DNA from: Streptomyces canus
GTDB taxonomy: Bacteria > Actinomycetota > Actinomycetes > Streptomycetales > Streptomycetaceae
Direction: 5' to 3'
Length of the DNA: 64,000 nucleotides
Assembly: GCF_001514145.1 (NCBI RefSeq)
Contig: NZ_KQ948665.1
Coordinates: 1-64,000 of the forward strand
Shown: piece by piece, positions 37,514-45,297 of the stretch
Position numbering within the stretch: the first letter of the stretch is position 1
Layout of the letters: every line of letters starts with the position of its first letter
The notes under the pieces: model-generated
Seen by the model: only the letters and a program-made list of their open reading frames with translations
The model's database searches: none
Told to the model about the DNA's origin: nothing
Program-made: the position numbers and the translations under genes

Positions 37514-38733
37514 GCCGGTCCCCGGCTCACGGGGGAAGCGTCGTCCTGGTGGACCCGGCCATGACCGGGCACCCGTTCAAGGACGCCTGCCGCCGTCGGG
37601 CTCTGCCGACCATCTCGCTGTACACCCTGGACGAGACGCTGCTCGCGTCCTACGACCCCGACTACCAGCTTGACGACGAACAGGTCGTGCACGCCGCGGA
37701 CGCGGATGAGGCCGTCGGTCGGCTGACGGGGCGGATCCGCGCGGTTGTCCCGACCACCGAGCCGTCGGTGGAGATCGGGGACCGGCTGAGCGAGCTGCTC
37801 GGGGTGCCGGGGAATCCGGCGGTCACCGCGTCGGCCCGGCGCTCCAAGGCGGCGATGCGAAGACACGCCGTGGATTCGGGCATCAGGGTTCCCGCCTTCG
37901 AGGTCGTCTCCCGGGACCAGGTCGCCGAGGCCGCGTCCCGGATCGGCTTACCGGCCATCGCCAAGCCGCAGCGTGGTGCGGGCTCGCACGGGGTGACCGT
38001 TCTCCCGGCTCTGGCAGACGTGGATGACCTTCCGGCTCACGACCTGTTCGGCGGCGTGAACGAGGAATGGCTGGTCGAGGAGTATGTGCGCGGCCGGGAG
38101 ATCGCCGTCAACTGCTTCAGCCAGGACGGCCGCCACCGGGTGCTGGACATGTGGGAGTACCGGCAGCCCGGCAGCAGCGACTACGACCAGCCGTACTGGG
38201 ACCTGGTCCAGCTCCGCCCGGACGATCCGGACTGGCCGACCGCGGAACGCTTCGTCCTGGAGGCGCTGGACGCCTACCAGGTGTGGCTGGGTCCCAGCCA
38301 CACGGAGATCAAGACGGATGCCGCCGGCCCCTGCCTGGTGGAGCTGGCCAGTCGCCTTCCCGGCGCGCACATGACCGACCACTGGCGCCTGCACAGCGCC
38401 ATCCGTCCCTACGACGACACCCTCGCCGCCTACCTGGGCGAGGACACAGGGTTGCTTTCCCGCGACCTCGGATTCGATGCGGCGCTGGGCATCTGCTGCC
38501 TGCGCAACGACGAACGGCCCGGAGTGCTCACGGAGCTGGCCGGCCTGGACGAGGTCCGGCTGGCGGCCGGGGTCGACGCTGTTTACCCCTGCGTCGCTCC
38601 CGGCGACTTCGTGCCCCTCACCCGCGATCTCGGATCCCTCACCGCTTTCGTGCTCGTCCACGGCCGGGACGCGGCCGAGGTCGACGCCCTGCTGCGCACT
38701 GTCCGTCAAAGCGTGCGATTGGAACTCAAATGA
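37510..38733 (+). CDS. ATP-grasp ligase 2
   Basis: This 407-residue enzyme follows ligase 1 with a GTGA overlap. An N-terminal domain (VVLVDPAMTGHPFKDACRRRALPTISLYTLD) leads to an ATP-grasp core: LPAIAKPQRGAGSHGVTVL, EEWLVEEYVRGREIAVNCFSQDGRH and the magnesium-binding TEIKTDAAGPCLVELASRLPGAHMTDH. This final Glu-x-x-x-R-x-x-G-x-H type end matches L-amino-acid ligases of the BacD/carnosine-synthase kind. A TTA codon is present at 37948-37950 (codon 147). Two adjacent and different ligases suggest two successive amide bonds. Start is GTG with no separate ribosome site, so it depends on coupling. Confidence 0.9.
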   Translation: MSRSPAHGGSVVLVDPAMTGHPFKDACRRRALPTISLYTLDETLLASYDPDYQLDDEQVVHAADADEAVGRLTGRIRAVVPTTEPSVEIGDRLSELLGVPGNPAVTASARRSKAAMRRHAVDSGIRVPAFEVVSRDQVAEAASRIGLPAIAKPQRGAGSHGVTVLPALADVDDLPAHDLFGGVNEEWLVEEYVRGREIAVNCFSQDGRHRVLDMWEYRQPGSSDYDQPYWDLVQLRPDDPDWPTAERFVLEALDAYQVWLGPSHTEIKTDAAGPCLVELASRLPGAHMTDHWRLHSAIRPYDDTLAAYLGEDTGLLSRDLGFDAALGICCLRNDERPGVLTELAGLDEVRLAAGVDAVYPCVAPGDFVPLTRDLGSLTAFVLVHGRDAAEVDALLRTVRQSVRLELK

Positions 38734-40163
38734 TCAACCTCATGCCCGGCAAGACCCTGATGAAGTTCGACCGTCAGCTCCCCTTCTACAACTGGCTCTA
38801 CCCGATGAAGGGCCAGGAGCTGGACACGGTCACGCACCACGAATTCCACTCCGGGATGCGGACAGAGGGAGTTCGGTCTCGCGCGCTCTACTTCCACATA
38901 CCGTTCTGCGACACGATATGTACCTTCTGCACGCTCAATCGGGGCCTGGGGAGCACCGGGGACGAGCAGATCGAGACGTACGTTCAGGCACTGCTCAAAG
39001 AGATCGCACTCAAGGGCCGTTACGCCGAGGCCACTTCGATACCGATCCGTGCGATCTTCTTCGGTGGCGGCACGCCGACCACGCTGACCGCCGGTCAGAT
39101 CACCCGTATCGGCCAAGCCGTGCGCGACCACTTCGACCTCTCCAAGCTGCAGGAGTTCACCTTCGAGGCCGAAGTCAAGAGCGTGACCGAGGAGAAGTGC
39201 GCGGCGATGCGGGACATCGGCGTGGACAAGGTCCGGTTCGGCCTGCAGAGCTTCGACCCGCTGTACCGCGAACTGTTCAACATCACCGCGACGATCGAGC
39301 AGGAGTATGCCGCGGTCGAGCTCTTCAAGCGGTACTTCGAGCACACGAGCTTCGACATGATCTACGGGATGCACGGACAGACGTTCGAGCAATTCTCCCG
39401 TGACATCGAATACGCAACGAGTCTCGGTACTCCGACGATGGAGCTGTACCCCATCAGCAACGTCGTCACCCAGGCACCGCTCCACCACTCCTACGCGGCG
39501 CGCGACCTGAAGCCGCCGAGCTTCATCGACAAGATGGCCATGACCATCTACCTGAATCAGTACATGCGCGCCTCGGGGTTCCAGCAGCACAACGGGCACG
39601 GCTATGTCCGCCTGCCCGAGGGGCAGCGGCCGACGACACCCTTCATCTCGCGCGACTACCTCAACCTGTACAACACCCACACCTGGTCGTACCACGACGA
39701 CGAGCTGATCGGTCTGGGCAACAGCGCCATCTCGCAGGTCGCCAACTACACCGTGATGAACGACGAAAACCGCGTCACGTACGTCAAGAACCTGCTGGAG
39801 AACGACGACGTGAAGATCAACCTCACTGTCGGCGACGGCATCCCCTACGAGCGGGGAATCATCCTGCATCTGCCCTACTTCGGCTGGCTCGACAAGAGCC
39901 GCATCGCCTGGGAGCACATCCCCGACGAACTCACCGGCAAGCTCGCCCTGCTGGTCTCCGAGGGAATGCTGGAGGAGGACGCGGAGGAGTTCCGGATCAC
40001 CGAGCTGGGCTGGGTCTGGTACGCCAACATGATGTACTACCTCTCGCCGGCCTCGGACCAGAAGGTGCTGGACGAGTTCACCGCTCTCAAGCGCAGGACC
40101 AAGGGCCTCACCGACGGCGACGACCGCATGCTTCCCCTGCTCCCGATCGCTTCGGCCCAGTGA
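38730..40163 (+). CDS. HemN/HemW-like radical SAM protein
   Basis: This 477-residue cytoplasmic protein has the radical SAM cluster motif Cys60-x3-Cys64-x2-Cys67 in FHIPFCDTICTFCTLN, the GGE-like FFGGGTPTTL motif, FEAEVKSVTEEKC and the HemN-family VDKVRFGLQSFD. The C-terminal HemN_C-like region is present (DDELIGLGNSAISQVANY through ELGWVWYANMMYYL). Members of this family not involved in haem synthesis act in natural-product pathways as methylases or cyclopropanases, or in haem handling. No haem genes are nearby, so a biosynthetic role on the ligase product is more likely; a role in haem supply for the downstream haem protein cannot be excluded. It overlaps both neighbours by 4 bases. Confidence 0.92.
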   Translation: MINLMPGKTLMKFDRQLPFYNWLYPMKGQELDTVTHHEFHSGMRTEGVRSRALYFHIPFCDTICTFCTLNRGLGSTGDEQIETYVQALLKEIALKGRYAEATSIPIRAIFFGGGTPTTLTAGQITRIGQAVRDHFDLSKLQEFTFEAEVKSVTEEKCAAMRDIGVDKVRFGLQSFDPLYRELFNITATIEQEYAAVELFKRYFEHTSFDMIYGMHGQTFEQFSRDIEYATSLGTPTMELYPISNVVTQAPLHHSYAARDLKPPSFIDKMAMTIYLNQYMRASGFQQHNGHGYVRLPEGQRPTTPFISRDYLNLYNTHTWSYHDDELIGLGNSAISQVANYTVMNDENRVTYVKNLLENDDVKINLTVGDGIPYERGIILHLPYFGWLDKSRIAWEHIPDELTGKLALLVSEGMLEEDAEEFRITELGWVWYANMMYYLSPASDQKVLDEFTALKRRTKGLTDGDDRMLPLLPIASAQ

Positions 40164-41389
40164 ACGAGCCCGCCGGCAAGAAGGCTCCGCCACTGTGGCA
40201 GGTCGACGGTACGCAGGCGCTGCTCGCGGCCGGCTCGCTGCTCAACGCCATCGCGTTCTTCGCGGCCATGCCCTTCGCATCGATCTATCTGGCCTCCCAC
40301 ACCTCGTTGTCCGAGGTGTCCATCGGGGCCGTCGTCGGATCCATCGCGCTCGTCGCCTCGGTCGGCGGCGTCCTGGGCGGGATGCTCGTCGACCGCTTCG
40401 GCACCGTGCCCATGATGGTCCTGGGGCTCTCCGCGTATGTGGGCATCTACGTGGGACTCAGTGTGGTGGACGGGGCGGCCGCGATCGTCTGCCTGCTCCT
40501 GGGGCTGGGCGTGGCCCGCCTCTTCGTGGAGCCCGGCGGCAAGAAACTGATGTCGCTCGCGGCCGACGAGGACGGTCGTATCTTCCGCGTGCGCTACATG
40601 GTCCTGTGCTTCGGCGGCATCGTCGGTCCGGCGATCGGCGGAGTCCTCTACAACATCAGCGTCGTCGCGTTCTTCGCCGTTCCGGCCACGTTCTACACAG
40701 GCTACCTTCTGCTGATTCTGGCCCGCCGCAAGCGGCTTGCGGCGCTCGAGGGCGGCGCCGAGGACAGAAGTCCGCGCTTCCCGCTCCGCGCTGCTCTGCG
40801 CGACAGGCTGCTGCTCGCCGCGACGGCCGCCGGGCTGGTCATCTTCTTCGTGTTCTCCCAGTTCGAGTCGATGATTCCGCTGTATATCGCGGGCGAGTGG
40901 GGCGAGGACGCCGTGCGTTACTTCGCAGGCCTCTTCATCGCCAACGCCGTATTGGCGTTGCTGCTCCAGGTACCCATCGTGTGGCTGTCGCGGAAGGTGC
41001 AGCCAAACCTCATGGTCGTCATCGGCTGCGTCGGTTTCGCCCTGTCGTTCCTGTGCTTCTACGCCGCCGCTACCGAAGGCCTGTTCATGCTCTACCTGGG
41101 CATCGTCTTCTGGACCGTCGGTGAGGGCGTGCTGTTGCCGCTGCCCGACATCGCCGTCCACGAGATCGCGCAAGACGACCGCAAAGGCACTTACTTCGGC
41201 GTCGCCGAAATCCGCTACCTCGGGTTCTTCGCCGGCCCCTTCGTCGGCGGACTGCTGCTGGGCGGCGACGCCGTCTACTTCGTGGTGATGGCCCTGTCGA
41301 TATTCGTGTGCGCGCCGCTGCTGATGTCGAGGCGCAAGACCGCGGTGAGCAACGGACGAACGGAGGTGACCGTCGGTGCGGACGTATGA
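40160..41389 (+). CDS. MFS transporter, probable product exporter
   Basis: This integral membrane protein of 409 residues has about 12 hydrophobic helices in two groups of six with a polar loop (RKRLAALEGGAEDRSPRFPLRAALRDR) near residues 190-215. GGMLVDRFGTVPMMVLGLSAYVG is the cytoplasmic MFS loop 2-3 motif (G-x-x-x-D-R-x-G). MFS proteins inside such operons usually export the product and give self-resistance; that role is inferred. The GTG at 40160 overlaps the radical SAM stop. The 3' end overlaps the third ligase gene by 14 bases. Confidence 0.92.
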   Translation: MNEPAGKKAPPLWQVDGTQALLAAGSLLNAIAFFAAMPFASIYLASHTSLSEVSIGAVVGSIALVASVGGVLGGMLVDRFGTVPMMVLGLSAYVGIYVGLSVVDGAAAIVCLLLGLGVARLFVEPGGKKLMSLAADEDGRIFRVRYMVLCFGGIVGPAIGGVLYNISVVAFFAVPATFYTGYLLLILARRKRLAALEGGAEDRSPRFPLRAALRDRLLLAATAAGLVIFFVFSQFESMIPLYIAGEWGEDAVRYFAGLFIANAVLALLLQVPIVWLSRKVQPNLMVVIGCVGFALSFLCFYAAATEGLFMLYLGIVFWTVGEGVLLPLPDIAVHEIAQDDRKGTYFGVAEIRYLGFFAGPFVGGLLLGGDAVYFVVMALSIFVCAPLLMSRRKTAVSNGRTEVTVGADV

Positions 41390-42590
41390 CGACGGCCTGA
41401 TCCTGCTGGCGCACCGGATTCCAGCCCAGGTCACGCCGGTGGGCGAGTGGCTGGCCGAGGTGGCGGACCGGGTCGTGCTCATCACCAGTGAGGAGGCCGG
41501 GCCGGGATACGCCGGCCAGTTCGGCGAGGTGATACCGGTCGCCGACTACTCCGGTTCAGACGCCGTGATCGCCCATGTCGACCGGCTGTGCGCCAAGCAC
41601 CCTGTGTCCGCCGTCGTCCACGGGACCGAGGATGACATCCTGCGGCTCGCCCGGGCGCGCGACCGGCACGGGATCGCCGGACTCACCGGGGCGGACGCGT
41701 TGGTCTTTCGGGACAAGCACGCCATGAAGACCGCTGTGGCCGCGGCCGTGCCGACGCCCCGGTTCCTCGCCCCCGCCGCAAACGCCGACGCCCAGGAGTT
41801 CGCAGAGCGGGCCGGCTGGCCGGTGGTCGTCAAGCCGCGGCTGGGCTACGGATCGCGTGGCGTCGCCGTGGTCCACGACGTGGGCGAACTGACGGCCCAG
41901 CTGTCCGGCCACGATCCGGACGACGTTCTGATCGAGGCTTACCTGCCGGGTGCTGTCCACCATGTCGACGGCTTCATGCAGGAGGGCAAGGTGCTCTTCG
42001 CCCTTCCCTCACGTTATGTCAACTCGTGTCTGTCCTTCGCGGACGGAGAGAGTCTGGGCAGTGCCCAGCTCGACGAGCACGACCCGCTCGGGGAGCGCCT
42101 CGTCGACTTCGCCGAGAGAGTCGTCGCCGCTCTCCCCCCGACCGGGTTCACCCCCTTTCACCTCGAGGTGTTCCTCCACGAGGACACGGAGGAGCTGTAC
42201 TTCTGCGAGATCGGTGCGCGCCTGGGCGGGGGGCACGTGTACGAGACGCTCACCCTCAGCACGGGAGTCAACCCTGTCGAGCTCTGGTTCCGGGACCAGG
42301 CCGGGGTGAGCTGCGGCGACGTCCCCGTCGCCCGTGGACTCGAGTGCTACGGCTGGCTCCTCGTGCCCCCGCGCCGGGGCACTTTGGAGGAGATCACGGA
42401 CATGCGCCTGCCCGATTCGGTGGTCCAGTGCCGCCTGCCCGACGAACTCCCCGCCGCCTACACCGGGGCCACGGCGTCGACGGACGCCGTCGTGTCGTTC
42501 GTCGTACGCGGCACCGACAACGCGGCGGTGGAAGCCGCTCTGCACGAGTGTGCGCAATGGGCCTCGGACGCTCTGCGGTGGTCGGTATGA
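41376..42590 (+). CDS. ATP-grasp ligase 3
   Basis: This third ATP-grasp enzyme has 404 residues. The N-terminal domain is short (LILLAHRIPAQVTPVGEWL); the core has WPVVVKPRLGYGSRGVAVV, DVLIEAYLPGAVHHVDGFMQEGKVLFALPSRY and the end FTPFHLEVFLHEDTEELYFCEIGARLGGGHVYETL, with the metal-binding Glu and Arg. The C-terminal domain (RGLECYGWLLVPPRRGTLEEITDMRLP) is the BL00335-type cap of dipeptide and PurK/carnosine-like ligases. GTG at 41376 lies after AGGTGAC and overlaps the MFS gene. It overlaps the decarboxylase gene by 4 bases. Three distinct ligases without NRPS genes point to a small peptide-like product. Confidence 0.91.
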   Translation: MRTYDDGLILLAHRIPAQVTPVGEWLAEVADRVVLITSEEAGPGYAGQFGEVIPVADYSGSDAVIAHVDRLCAKHPVSAVVHGTEDDILRLARARDRHGIAGLTGADALVFRDKHAMKTAVAAAVPTPRFLAPAANADAQEFAERAGWPVVVKPRLGYGSRGVAVVHDVGELTAQLSGHDPDDVLIEAYLPGAVHHVDGFMQEGKVLFALPSRYVNSCLSFADGESLGSAQLDEHDPLGERLVDFAERVVAALPPTGFTPFHLEVFLHEDTEELYFCEIGARLGGGHVYETLTLSTGVNPVELWFRDQAGVSCGDVPVARGLECYGWLLVPPRRGTLEEITDMRLPDSVVQCRLPDELPAAYTGATASTDAVVSFVVRGTDNAAVEAALHECAQWASDALRWSV

Positions 42591-42976
42591 GCGAGTACGC
42601 CTTCTCCGGGACCCATGTGCTGTGCGATGTCGTGGGCATCGCCGCAGAGCGGATCAAAGACAACGAGCTGATTCTCGAGGCCGTCAGGAAGGGCATCGAG
42701 GCCAGTGGGGCGGAACTGTGCGGGGTGCAGACCAAGGAGTTCGAACCGGTGGGCGTCACGGCGGTGTACGTCCTCGCCGAGTCGCACGTGTCGGTGCACA
42801 CCTATCCCGAGCAGGGAGCGTTGTTTCTGGACGCCTTCACCTGCGGCACGCGCTGTGATCCGCAGCGCATCGTGGACATGGTCCTCGAAGCGCTCGGGTC
42901 GTGCGAGCACCGCACCAGCGTGCTGAGTCGTGGGGAGCCGGTCCGCGTCCTGGCTTCCGCGGGGTACGCCGCATGA
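42587..42976 (+). CDS. SpeD-like pyruvoyl-dependent decarboxylase
   Basis: This 129-residue protein has the S-adenosylmethionine decarboxylase fold. The self-cleavage site is Glu65-Ser66 in LAESHVSVHTYPE; Ser66 would become the pyruvoyl group, His71 is the processing His, and the catalytic Cys86 lies in AFTCG. The family normally makes decarboxylated SAM for spermidine, but SpeD homologues are known that decarboxylate other amino acids. No spermidine synthase is nearby, and the gene is locked inside a ligase operon, so I infer an amino-acid or SAM-derived amine building block. It overlaps both neighbours by 4 bases (ATGA). All catalytic residues are intact. Substrate-binding residues were not compared. 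Confidence 0.9.
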   Translation: MSEYAFSGTHVLCDVVGIAAERIKDNELILEAVRKGIEASGAELCGVQTKEFEPVGVTAVYVLAESHVSVHTYPEQGALFLDAFTCGTRCDPQRIVDMVLEALGSCEHRTSVLSRGEPVRVLASAGYAA

Positions 42977-44286
42977 TCGGCGAGGAGGTCCGGGCGGCAC
43001 ACGAGGAACTCGTCCGGCGCGGCACGGGTCTGGGGGCGGCCTGTGAGGCCACCGCGGACGCCACCAGCCGTCAGCGGGTCGGCTCGGACGCGCATGCGGC
43101 CCTGGACGCCTGGGAGAATCGATTCCTCTCGTTATTCCCCTACACGGAAGTAGTCACGCACTTCCAGTCGGTGGGGCGCGCCCAGGCGGATCCGGCCCTG
43201 GTGCGGCGCCTCTCCTCCATCCCCGCGAACCGGCAGGACGCGTTCCTGGCGGCTTGGCTCCCGATGACCCGTGACCAGGAGACCGGAGGATACGTCACCT
43301 ACGCGGGCCTGCGTCCGCACCTGCTGGCGACAGGAGCCGATCACGGCGAGGATGTCGATGCAGCCCCGCCGCACGGTGGCGGGCGCAACCGGCTCCGTTC
43401 CCGCCTGGACGAACTCACCGTGGCGGTCCTGGGCGACCTCCTCCGCACGGAGGCAGCGGCAGCCCGGTTGGGGGCACCGGTGCCCGCGGTCCGCACTCGT
43501 CTCCGAGCGACGGCGCGACTGCTGGTCCTGTCCGGCGAACTCGCCCCCGACTACCCGCTCGACCCGTCCGGCACCGCTGACGTAGCCGCGGCTCTGGCGC
43601 GGACGCAGGACTCTCTGGAGCCGCTGGCCGAGGCATCGGAACGCGCCGCGAAGACCGTCCTGGAGCTGGTGTCCCCCTTGCTGGCGCAGTCCGTTGCCCG
43701 TTCCTTGCTTCCGGTCACCCGCCTGCACGACGAGATCATGTTCATCCGCTCCATCCAGGTGTTCGAAGCGCTGTACGAGCAGATCGGACTGGCCGTCACC
43801 GAATCGCGCGACGCCCTCCTCGACGGGCGGCTCGACGAGGCGGCCGACGCCCTGGCCACCGTCACCGATCGGATGACCGTGCTCCCGGCCCTGTTCCGGC
43901 TTTTGAGCACCATGCCGGTCGAGTCGTTCGCGGTGATCCGCGGGTACACCAGCGGCCGCAGTGCGGTCCAGTCCCGCTCTTACCGGCGCATCGAAGCGGC
44001 GTGCGCGCCCCGCCCACCGTCCGGTGTCGAGGACGCCTTGTGGACCGGACCGACCCTTCAGGAGGTATGGACCGACGTCTGCACCCGCCCTGGCGCAGAC
44101 CGGCTCACCGAGCAACTCAGGCGCCTGGACACGTCATGGCGCGGGATGAAGCGCAGCCACTGGGGCATCACGCTGCGCATCATCGGCGAGGTCCCCGGCA
44201 CCGGCGGCACCGCCGGGGCCTCCTACTTGAAGACCACCTCCGAGGCACCGCTGTTCCCGGCGCTGAAGGGGAAGGGAGAACGTTGA
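42973..44286 (+). CDS. Tryptophan 2,3-dioxygenase superfamily haem protein
   Basis: This 437-residue protein is mainly helical. The C-terminal part matches the TDO superfamily: FAVIRGYTSGRSAVQSRSYRRIE, the haem-ligand helix SWRGMKRSHWGITLRIIGE with candidate axial His396, and the substrate-carboxylate loop PGTGGTAGASYLKTT. Spacing of the His and following Arg is the same as in TDO. Relatives open the indole ring of tryptophan or, in natural-product pathways, hydroxylate tyrosine or modify tryptophan. Canonical TDO has about 280-380 residues, so this one has a longer N-terminal half, partly of unknown nature. A TTA codon is at 43132-43134 (codon 54). Starts at ATG 42973 overlapping the decarboxylase stop and overlaps the methyltransferase start by 4 bases. 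Confidence 0.8.
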   Translation: MIGEEVRAAHEELVRRGTGLGAACEATADATSRQRVGSDAHAALDAWENRFLSLFPYTEVVTHFQSVGRAQADPALVRRLSSIPANRQDAFLAAWLPMTRDQETGGYVTYAGLRPHLLATGADHGEDVDAAPPHGGGRNRLRSRLDELTVAVLGDLLRTEAAAARLGAPVPAVRTRLRATARLLVLSGELAPDYPLDPSGTADVAAALARTQDSLEPLAEASERAAKTVLELVSPLLAQSVARSLLPVTRLHDEIMFIRSIQVFEALYEQIGLAVTESRDALLDGRLDEAADALATVTDRMTVLPALFRLLSTMPVESFAVIRGYTSGRSAVQSRSYRRIEAACAPRPPSGVEDALWTGPTLQEVWTDVCTRPGADRLTEQLRRLDTSWRGMKRSHWGITLRIIGEVPGTGGTAGASYLKTTSEAPLFPALKGKGER

Positions 44287-45296
44287 CAAAGGAAGAGGCA
44301 ACCGCAGTCCGGCACAACGAGCTGCTCCGCCGCAAGATCATGGGATACCTGGTGTCCCGGTCCGTCTCCGCCGTCTGCGAACTCGGCGTCCCCGACCGCC
44401 TCGCGGATGGACCGTTGCCGGTGGCCGAACTCGCGCCGGCGGTGGGGGCACATCCCGGAGCGCTCGGCCGATTCCTCCGGGTGCTCGCCGGAGAGGACCT
44501 GTTCGACGAGGTGGCGCCGGACGTCTTCGGTCTCACTCCGCTCGGCACCCTGCTGTGTGCAAACACCCCGGGCTCGCTACGCGAGTTGGTGGAGCTGATG
44601 GGCGGCGAGGCCTACCGGGTCTGGGAGGCCGCGGATCACTCGCTGCGCACCGGGGAAGCCGCATTCCCCGCTGTCTTCGGTCAGCCCTACTTCGAGTGGC
44701 TCACCGAACACCCCGACGCCGCCAAGCGCTTCGACCAGGGGCAGGCCGGACTCGTCGAGCTGCGGTTGCTGCCGTTGCTGGGCCTCGACTGGTCCGGCGT
44801 CGGCACCGTCGTCGACATCGGGGGAGGCACCGGCGCTCTGCTGATCCGGCTGCTGACCGGCAACGCCCATCTGCGGGGAACGGTGTTCGACCTGCCCCAT
44901 GTGGTGGCCGCCGCGGCCCCGGCGCTGGCCGACGCCAAAGTCGCCGACCGGGCCACCGTCGCCGAGGGCGACTTCTTCGAGCGGCTCCCGCGGGGCGCCG
45001 ATGTCTACGTCCTGTCGCAGATTCTCCACGACTGGGCGGACCGTGACGCCGTGCGCATCCTGCAAAGGTGCCGCGAGGCCATGGACGCCGACTCCCGCCT
45101 GCTCATCGTCGAGCATGTGCTCCCGGACAACGCCGGGGCCGGCGCCGCGGGGCTGCTCGATCTGCACATGCTGGTGCTGCTGGGTGGCCAGGAGCGGACC
45201 CGGCCCCAGTGGGAGAGCCTGCTGGCCCGGGGCGGCTTCCGCCTCACATCCGTCACCGAGGGACCGCGGTCCTCGGTACTGGAAGCTCGGACATGA
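44283..45296 (+). CDS. SAM-dependent O-methyltransferase
   Basis: This 337-residue enzyme belongs to the plant-COMT/AcmB-like O-methyltransferases. The N-terminal 100 residues form a winged-helix dimerisation domain (YLVSRSVSAVCELGVPDRLADGPLPVAELAPAVGAHPGALGRFLRVL). SAM motif I is VVDIGGGTGALLIRLL, and the catalytic-base region is VLSQILHDWADRDAVRIL with the His acting on a phenolic hydroxyl. A role in methylating an aromatic hydroxyl is inferred from the family; the JmjC-like or haem enzymes of the operon could provide the hydroxyl. TTG at 44283 overlaps the previous stop as TTGA and has GGGAG upstream. Confidence 0.92.
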   Translation: MTKEEATAVRHNELLRRKIMGYLVSRSVSAVCELGVPDRLADGPLPVAELAPAVGAHPGALGRFLRVLAGEDLFDEVAPDVFGLTPLGTLLCANTPGSLRELVELMGGEAYRVWEAADHSLRTGEAAFPAVFGQPYFEWLTEHPDAAKRFDQGQAGLVELRLLPLLGLDWSGVGTVVDIGGGTGALLIRLLTGNAHLRGTVFDLPHVVAAAAPALADAKVADRATVAEGDFFERLPRGADVYVLSQILHDWADRDAVRILQRCREAMDADSRLLIVEHVLPDNAGAGAAGLLDLHMLVLLGGQERTRPQWESLLARGGFRLTSVTEGPRSSVLEART

Positions 45297-45297
45297 C

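Noticed and set aside
42736..42755. TTCGAACC string resembling a tRNA T loop
   Set aside because: It lies in the SpeD-like reading frame and no tRNA structure can be drawn around it.
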